DNA of 7,065 nt, taken from assembly GCA_021772875.1 (NCBI GenBank), contig JAJFLD010000056.1:1-7065 (forward strand), written 5' to 3'. A model generated the notes under the pieces. It did no database searches. It saw only the letters and a program-made list of their open reading frames with translations, and was not told the origin of the DNA. The stretch comes from Ghiorsea sp. (lineage in GTDB: Bacteria > Pseudomonadota > Zetaproteobacteria > Mariprofundales > Mariprofundaceae). Below are positions 1-3,879 of the stretch, piece by piece (position 1 is the stretch's first letter; each line of letters opens with the position of its first letter). The translations under genes were made by a program, and so were the position numbers.

Positions 1-34
1 TTCGTGAAGATATGATGTAAAAATAGTAGTTTAA

Positions 35-64
35 GTGAAATTATATTACGCTTTGCTGTATAAT
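35..64 (+). promoter_or_regulatory. Candidate sigma70 promoter of the oxygenase-like gene
   Basis: A perfect -10 hexamer, TATAAT, lies at 59-64. The best -35 candidate is GTGAAA at 35-40 (4 of 6 matches to TTGACA) with an 18-bp spacer. Transcription would start near position 71, leaving a leader of about 60 nt before the ATG at 132. The -10 is strong and the -35 weak. The surroundings are AT-rich, so a chance match cannot be excluded. Confidence 0.5.
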
Positions 65-68
65 ATTT

Positions 69-114
69 TACTTCCTTAAAAGGGTACAAACCATTGCCGA
101 AAAAATACTTCCTT
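69..114 (+). repeat. 9-bp direct repeat TACTTCCTT in the leader
   Basis: TACTTCCTT occurs at 69-77 and again at 106-114, 37 bp apart, on either side of an SD-like AAAGGG (79-84). It could be a regulatory half-site pair or coincidence. Nothing else in the window repeats it in an obvious way. Confidence 0.35.
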
Positions 115-132
115 CTCTACCAAACATATTGA
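94..132 (+). CDS. Possible 12-codon leader ORF coupled to the next gene
   Basis: A TTG codon at 94 opens a 12-codon frame reading (M)PKKYFLLYQTY. It ends at TGA 130-132, which shares its last A with the ATG of the next gene (TGATG junction). AAAGGG at 79-84 lies 9 nt before the TTG and could serve as its ribosome binding site. The downstream ATG has no purine-rich SD of its own within 15 nt, so coupling through this leader is a reasonable hypothesis. TTG starts are infrequent and the ORF is very short, so this may be chance. Confidence 0.25.
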   Translation: MPKKYFLLYQTY

Positions 133-1214
133 TGACAAGCCATCATACCCACCAACTCAAACGCCGAGGGTTTAATTTAGGCACTGCTGCTTGCACCCCA
201 AAGCAAGAGATGCCCGATGAGAATGCCGTGAAACAAGCATGGCAAAACGATAGAGCCATCAAACTGCCATCGCTCTTAAACGAAACCATCAAGACCTATG
301 CACAACACATCAAAAATGCGCATCTGTTGATGGAAAATGTGCGTCGTGTTTCTGAGATTACCCCTTTCCTAGAAAAACCACCTTATATAGATGCCTTAAA
401 ACACAACTTCTTCATTGTCGCCACATCTGCTGAAGAGCACGATGAACAAGGCATTGAAAAATTATATGTTGATGCCTTTGATGATGATGAAGATCAAACA
501 GTTGCCGAAGAACTTTGGTGTAAAGGTTCGTGGTTATCTTTTGATGATACGGATGCCTCGCTGCGTTTTCGCTTCTCATGGGGCATGGAAGGTTATGAAG
601 ATGTATCATCTGATCCGGTCAAACAAGAATGGGCGAGCAAGCTTTGCGATGCCATCTTTCCTGAATCTGCAAGCATCACTGAAAACCCCGCCATATTAAC
701 ACATCTCAAGGACATTTTGGGTGAAAACCCTGCTTTTGTGGAAAGAATTGTCTATTTCAACGCCCCCAATGGTGGCGCGCAATTTCACCATGATGTGGAG
801 CGCGGCCATGCTGGCGTTGTGTTTGCCCAACTCAGTGGTGCAACCTTTTGGCTAACCGCAGCCAAACCCAAGCTGATGGATGAAATCATCAGCTTTACAC
901 AAAACCCTGACAATTGTGATGCCATTCAAGCTGTATTACCCAACAAAAAAGATCAGCAAGGTTTAACCAAGCTCTGCAACAACCGCGAAGATTTAAGCTG
1001 CTACATGGAAGAACCTGATCATGAATTCATAGAGGCAATCATCGACCGCTGTCCTGAGTTTATACAACACCTGATTCAACAAGGTTATAGCCACACCCTC
1101 CAAGCTGGTGATGTATTATTACTACCCCAACGCGATATAAACCATTGTGTTTGGCATTCTGTGTTTACATTGGGTGATGAAGCTGGCGAAGCCCTCTCAT
1201 TTGCCGTTCGCTAA
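132..1214 (+). CDS. Cupin/JmjC-like putative Fe(II)-dependent oxygenase
   Basis: This is a 360-residue soluble protein with no signal peptide or membrane segment visible. Its C-terminal half carries a pattern expected of a double-stranded beta-helix Fe(II) oxygenase. F-H219-H220-D221 gives an HxD metal motif, followed by a hydrophobic GVVFAQLSGATFWL stretch resembling the JmjC/cupin strand. Further on, GDVLLLPQRDINHCVWH places H338 or H342 as the distal metal ligand, and the protein ends in SFAVR, where the terminal arginine might bind a 2-oxoglutarate carboxylate. The first 200 residues are acidic and not recognised. Known relatives of this fold hydroxylate proteins, RNA or small molecules; the substrate here cannot be inferred. 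ATG 132 is the first good start, and an in-frame TTG at 129 precedes it. The frame stays open back to 39 without an ATG, so the N-terminus is uncertain. The gene appears to be monocistronic. Confidence 0.6.
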   Translation: MTSHHTHQLKRRGFNLGTAACTPKQEMPDENAVKQAWQNDRAIKLPSLLNETIKTYAQHIKNAHLLMENVRRVSEITPFLEKPPYIDALKHNFFIVATSAEEHDEQGIEKLYVDAFDDDEDQTVAEELWCKGSWLSFDDTDASLRFRFSWGMEGYEDVSSDPVKQEWASKLCDAIFPESASITENPAILTHLKDILGENPAFVERIVYFNAPNGGAQFHHDVERGHAGVVFAQLSGATFWLTAAKPKLMDEIISFTQNPDNCDAIQAVLPNKKDQQGLTKLCNNREDLSCYMEEPDHEFIEAIIDRCPEFIQHLIQQGYSHTLQAGDVLLLPQRDINHCVWHSVFTLGDEAGEALSFAVR

Positions 1215-1280
1215 AACCCTACCTCACCTTCTTCATCATACCGACATATGTAACGACGAAAACTAGGCTCTCTCATTGGC

Positions 1281-1305
1281 AATAGTCACCTCATCGGTAA
1301 CTATT
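1281..1305. repeat. Imperfect inverted repeat upstream of the toxin-antitoxin promoter
   Basis: AATAGT-c-ACC / GGT-a-ACTATT forms a stem of nine paired positions with one C/A mismatch around a TCATC loop. It lies between the stop at 1214 and the promoter at 1351. No T-run follows, so an intrinsic terminator is unlikely, and an upstream protein-binding site is an alternative. A second, longer-range pair, ATCGGT (1293-1298) and ACCGAT (1335-1340), overlaps it. Nothing else was recognised between 1215 and 1340. Confidence 0.35.
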
Positions 1306-1347
1306 CACTCGGACAACTCTAGTATTACTGTCAAACCGATAACTCTC

Positions 1348-1387
1348 AAGTTGACCAACTTGGTCTACTTAGATATGATAGGTCAAC
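1348..1387. promoter_or_regulatory. Nested palindromic operator over the toxin-antitoxin promoter
   Basis: Three overlapping symmetries cover the promoter. GACCAA-c-TTGGTC (1353-1365) is a perfect 13-bp palindrome that extends to 1348-1370 with one mismatched pair. CAAGTTG-ac-CAACTTG (1347-1362) is a second palindrome offset from it. GTTGACC (1350-1356) and GGTCAAC (1381-1387) form a 7-bp inverted repeat bracketing the -35 and the start-site region. Phd/YefM antitoxins are known to bind palindromes at their own promoters, alone or with the toxin, so autorepression is the likely role. The repeats are seen directly; the function is inferred. Confidence 0.7.
1351..1379 (+). promoter_or_regulatory. 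Sigma70-type promoter of the toxin-antitoxin operon
   Basis: TTGACC at 1351-1356 (5 of 6 matches to the -35 consensus) and TATGAT at 1374-1379 (5 of 6 matches to the -10 consensus) are separated by the ideal 17 bp. The predicted transcript starts near 1386, about 20 nt before the antitoxin ATG. This is the best-formed promoter in the window. Confidence 0.8.
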
Positions 1388-1404
1388 ATAAGTGAGGTGA
1401 TCCT

Positions 1405-1638
1405 ATGATTGTAAATATATCTGAAGCCAAAGCGAACCTTTCGAAACTGGTCAATATGGCCTTTCATGGCGAAAAAGTGGTGATTGCCAAAAACAATTTG
1501 CCTTTGGTTGATCTGGTGGTGCATAAGCCCGAAGGCAAGCGCCAGCTTGGCTTGCTTGCTGGTAAGTTTACCGTGCCCGATGACTTTCTCGAAGAAGATG
1601 AATCCATCAATGCCATGTTTTATGGTGATGATAAATGA
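1405..1638 (+). CDS. Phd/YefM-family antitoxin of a PIN toxin
   Basis: This 77-residue protein has the Phd/YefM pattern. MIVNISEAKANLSKLV at the N-terminus matches the usual MxxVxxxEAKxxLSxLL helix start of the DNA-binding and dimerisation fold. GEKVVIAKNNLPLVDLV (about residues 22-38) matches the G-E-x-V-x-I-x-xxxxPVAxLV strand. The acidic tail, FTVPDDFLEEDESINAMFYGDD, is typical of antitoxins of this type that thread through the toxin groove and block its active site. GAGGTGA at 1394-1400 is a strong SD just upstream of ATG 1405. The stop overlaps the toxin start by 4 bp (ATGA, 1635-1638), which couples translation so that antitoxin is made first. It probably also represses its own operon through the palindromes at 1348-1387. 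The family is clear; no specific gene name is justified. Confidence 0.88.
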   Translation: MIVNISEAKANLSKLVNMAFHGEKVVIAKNNLPLVDLVVHKPEGKRQLGLLAGKFTVPDDFLEEDESINAMFYGDDK

Positions 1639-2006
1639 ACATCATTATTGATACACATATCTTTCTCTGGGCACTTGCTGAGCCGCAAAAGATATCCGAG
1701 GCCAAGCGCCGCGAACTAGAAACGGCGACAAACACTATTTATGTCAGTGCCATCAGCGTGGCTGAAATGATGTTGAAAGCATCCATGGGTAAACTGGCGA
1801 TTGATTTTGATGTGGTCGACATGGTCAAACAAAGCGGTTTTGAGCTTTTGGACTTCTCAGCCGAAGATGCTGTTGGTTTGAAAAGTTTACCGTTTCACCA
1901 CAAAGACCCGTTCGATCGCATGTTGATTTCCCAAAGTGCATCACGCGGATTTGCCCTGATGAGTGACGATACCAAGCTTAGTTTATACGATTGCCAGATG
2001 GTTTAA
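1635..2006 (+). CDS. vapC: PIN-domain VapC-like ribonuclease toxin
   Basis: This 123-residue PIN-domain protein has the usual length for a VapC toxin. The acidic residues that coordinate Mg2+ or Mn2+ are in place: D6 in IIIDTHIFLW, E44 in AISVAEM, D91/D94 in HHKDPFDRML, and D111/D112 in LMSDDTKL. VapC toxins are site-specific endoribonucleases that cleave tRNA or rRNA when the antitoxin is degraded; the RNA target here cannot be told from sequence. The HHKDPFDR form belongs to the PIN subgroup often paired with Phd/YefM antitoxins, as here. All catalytic positions are intact, so the toxin should be active. Translation starts at ATG 1635 within the end of the antitoxin gene, so it depends on coupling. 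Confidence 0.88.
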   Translation: MNIIIDTHIFLWALAEPQKISEAKRRELETATNTIYVSAISVAEMMLKASMGKLAIDFDVVDMVKQSGFELLDFSAEDAVGLKSLPFHHKDPFDRMLISQSASRGFALMSDDTKLSLYDCQMV

Positions 2007-2017
2007 TGCTTCTGTTG

Positions 2018-2026
2018 AAAGGAGAG
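2018..2026 (+). other. Strong Shine-Dalgarno-like sequence with no gene behind it
   Basis: AAAGGAGAG lies 11 nt after the toxin stop, but no ATG, GTG or TTG codon follows at a usable distance. A T7 run and a hairpin follow instead. It may be the remnant of a lost third gene of the operon, or chance in purine-rich DNA. Confidence 0.3.
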
Positions 2027-2039
2027 TATCGTACCTTTT

Positions 2040-2065
2040 TTTAAGATTTCACTCCAAATCTTAAA
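2040..2065. repeat. Perfect 10-bp inverted repeat after the toxin gene
   Basis: TTTAAGATTT (2040-2049) and AAATCTTAAA (2056-2065) pair perfectly around the 6-nt loop CACTCC. The hairpin lies 33 bp after the toxin stop, where a terminator would be expected. However, the stem is almost all A-T and the T7 run (2036-2042) lies before rather than after it. It is therefore a weak or atypical terminator on the + strand, or a protein-binding palindrome. Confidence 0.5.
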
Positions 2066-2153
2066 TTGCATACTAAATACATAGAGGGAAATCGGAGTAG
2101 AGGTTTGAGAATCTCCAAAATAGTTACAAAATATTATCATCAGAGTTTATCGA

Positions 2154-2159
2154 TATAAT
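2154..2159 (+). promoter_or_regulatory. Isolated -10 element upstream of the HEPN-like gene
   Basis: A perfect TATAAT lies 82 bp before the start of the HEPN-like gene. No acceptable -35 exists at 16-18 bp (ATATTA and its neighbours), so this is only a candidate promoter in AT-rich DNA. The rest of 2066-2238 shows nothing else recognisable apart from the tandem repeat that follows. Confidence 0.25.
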
Positions 2160-2175
2160 GAACAGAACAGAACAG
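2160..2175 (+). repeat. Short tandem repeat, three GAACA units
   Basis: GAACA is repeated three times plus one G, immediately after the TATAAT at 2154-2159, so it would sit at the start of any transcript from there. Five-base units of this kind can change copy number by slippage. With only three units, this is minor. Confidence 0.6.
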
Positions 2176-2241
2176 TAAATCTTACAAATGATTAACATAG
2201 GGTGCCATTAGCTAAAAAATAAAGACACTGAAGGATTTATG

Positions 2242-2746
2242 ATGGATATGTTTACGATTACAATCATCACCTTTGCCATATTAATTACTGGAGTGGTTTT
2301 TAAATTTATTATGGACATTGCTTGCGTGCCTCCCAGTAAGGAGAGAGAGAAGCCGAAACCTATTGCCCCTTCTTTTATTGAAATGGAGCACATAGATTGG
2401 GGGCAATCTGGAAAACCTGTAATTATAAATAATGGGAAAGTGAATAACCACGTATTTTTGCATTCATCAATGAGTCATGAAGATCTGGTAAGCACTGCTA
2501 CTAAAAGAAATTGAATTATTGTTGGCGGATAAATTTGGCGCGACTGGTAATGGTATAAATGAAAAACTTACTAGTGTTGAGAAACAAATTCCAGTCTCCT
2601 TGATAAACCAAATACGATGGCTTGCACAAGTTCGAAACAAGGTTCTTCATACAAAATCATTTGTTCAAAATAAGAAAAGTTATGCCGCTACCGCAAACCG
2701 CGTCATTTCTCACCTAAAAATCGAAATAGACCGCAACGAAAAGTAG
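2242..2746 (+). pseudogene. Frameshifted gene for a membrane-anchored HEPN-like protein
   Basis: Two adjoining frames look like one gene. The first part, from ATG 2242 (AAGGA at 2231-2235, 6 nt upstream; an ATG at 2239 is also possible), begins with a hydrophobic segment at about residues 3-24. A charged proline-rich linker follows, and the frame stops at 2514. The second part runs in the +1 frame from 2492 to TAG 2744-2746 and reads LLLADKFGATGNG, then IRWLAQVRNKVLHT. RNKVLH fits the RNxxxH (Rx4-6H) catalytic signature of HEPN domains, many of which are RNases in toxin or defence systems. Removing one A from the A4 run at 2503-2506 joins the frames as STATKEIELLLADKFG, giving a protein of about 167 residues. 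The disruption could be a real mutation, a sequencing indel, or recoding. Alternatively the second part could start alone at TTG 2519, but it has no SD there. It sits between the toxin-antitoxin module and recF. Confidence 0.55.
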
Positions 2747-2776
2747 ATTTTCCATGTATAAACTACATTTTTATAC

Positions 2777-2804
2777 GGCATTGGCCTATCATACCGCCAA
2801 TGTC
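2777..2804 (+). promoter_or_regulatory. Stem-loop burying the recF start codon
   Basis: CATTGGC (2779-2785) and GCCAATG (2796-2802) pair perfectly around a 10-nt loop, and G2778-U2803 and G2777-C2804 extend the stem to 9 pairs. The last three bases of the 7-bp core are the recF ATG itself. No purine-rich SD precedes this start. The structure should limit initiation at recF. That would suit a protein that is poorly expressed and harmful in excess in E. coli. The pairing is seen; the regulatory role is inferred. Confidence 0.5.
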
Positions 2805-3861
2805 CACGCCTCGCCTAACGCTTAAACACATTCACATCCATAACCTACGCTGCCATCAAGATTTTGAATGGTCATGTGACGAAGGTTTGAATCTTATCAG
2901 CGGTAACAATGGTTGCGGCAAAACTACTGTGCTTGAGGCGGCTTATATGTTGGCTTATGGGCGTTCGTTTCGCCAAGCACAAGCACCGCAACTGAGCCAC
3001 TGGGATGCTAAGTCTTTCCACATCCAAGCTACAGTGCAGCGCTATGGGCCACTGCATATTCGTGTGGATGGGCAAAAGGGTAAGGTGGATATGTCTTTGC
3101 AAGGCCGAAAGGTGAGCAAGCGCCAAGAGATTTTTGAGCATGTCTCTTTGATTGTGGATGCGCCCCAAGGGGTGCGTTTGATTGATGGCTCTCCAGGGGA
3201 AAGGCGCAAATGGTTAGATAGGCTTGTCATCGCCTCTCAAACGGCCTCCTATGCCCATTATCAATCGTATTTAAGGGCGTTGATGCAGCGGGGTAGACTG
3301 CTTAGACATCATGGCAGCAGCAACGAATTAGAAAGCTGGGAACAACAAATTGTCGAATATGGCCTCATACTCAATGAAAAACGCACTGTTATTTTGGAAA
3401 AATTAAACCATCAACTGGTGTTGGAAAAAGATTGGTTGGATCTGCCTTTTCAACTTGAGATGATGGGGCAACCTTTTGAAAACAAAGAAGAATGGTTGGT
3501 GTGGTTGGCAACCAAACGTGAGGAGCATCGCCGCTTAGGGCGCATTACACAAGGCCCGCATTGTGATAGGTTAAAAATCAGTTATAGTGGGCGTGAAATA
3601 CGCGTATGTGGTTCGAGAGGGCAACAAAAAATATCAGGCATTGTGTTGCGTTTAGCCGAATGTGCAGTCTTGCAAGAAGCCAAACGTATGATGCCTATTT
3701 TATTGCTTGATGATTGCTTAGAATCCCTTGACCATACACGAGCATTACGATTGATGGAGCGACTTTCCACCCATCAAGGACAGGTTTTGATGACTGCACC
3801 CGGTGATGTTGCACAAGACATACGCAAAGATACGCAACACCTAAGTTTGAATGAATTGTAA
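2800..3861 (+). CDS. recF: RecF, DNA gap-repair ATPase
   Basis: RecF is an SMC/ABC-like ATPase of the RecFOR pathway. It recognises single-strand/double-strand junctions at gaps and helps load RecA on SSB-coated DNA. This 353-residue protein is near the family's usual length and has the expected motifs in order. These are the N-terminal L-x-x-F-R-like strand (IHNLRCHQDFEW), Walker A G35-NNGCGKT-T43, and the G-x-P-x-x-RRxWLD motif (residues 130-140). They are followed by GPHCDRL (252-258, normally GPHRDDL), the ABC signature SRGQQK (272-277) and Walker B ILLLDD (D304/D305) with the D-loop ESLD. The start at ATG 2800 leaves the standard N-terminus; it lacks an SD and lies in a hairpin (2777-2804). 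gyrB follows after 18 bp, the common recF-gyrB arrangement. dnaN, the frequent upstream neighbour, is absent here. No convincing promoter was found just upstream. Confidence 0.95.
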   Translation: MSTPRLTLKHIHIHNLRCHQDFEWSCDEGLNLISGNNGCGKTTVLEAAYMLAYGRSFRQAQAPQLSHWDAKSFHIQATVQRYGPLHIRVDGQKGKVDMSLQGRKVSKRQEIFEHVSLIVDAPQGVRLIDGSPGERRKWLDRLVIASQTASYAHYQSYLRALMQRGRLLRHHGSSNELESWEQQIVEYGLILNEKRTVILEKLNHQLVLEKDWLDLPFQLEMMGQPFENKEEWLVWLATKREEHRRLGRITQGPHCDRLKISYSGREIRVCGSRGQQKISGIVLRLAECAVLQEAKRMMPILLLDDCLESLDHTRALRLMERLSTHQGQVLMTAPGDVAQDIRKDTQHLSLNEL

Positions 3862-3868
3862 AAGCGAT

Positions 3869-3873
3869 GAGGT
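3869..3873 (+). promoter_or_regulatory. Ribosome binding site of gyrB
   Basis: GAGGT lies 6 nt before ATG 3880 in the 18-bp gap after recF. Its ideal spacing fixes the gyrB start and contrasts with the SD-less recF start, so GyrB can be made at a much higher rate than RecF from the same transcript. Confidence 0.8.
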
Positions 3874-3879
3874 ATTCAA

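Noticed and set aside
412..699. Open frames on both strands inside the oxygenase-like gene
   Set aside because: They lie wholly within the main gene, have no ribosome binding sites, and show no family-like pattern.
2066..2238. Replication origin near recF/gyrB
   Set aside because: No TTATCCACA-like DnaA boxes were found on either strand by eye; AT-richness alone does not support an origin.
2754..2772. ATGTA-taaac-TACAT hairpin followed by T5 as a terminator after the HEPN-like gene
   Set aside because: A 5-bp A-T-rich stem is too weak for an intrinsic terminator; chance is as likely.
2749..2777. TTTCCA-17-TATACG as a recF promoter
   Set aside because: Both hexamers match only 4 of 6 consensus positions, no better than background in AT-rich DNA.
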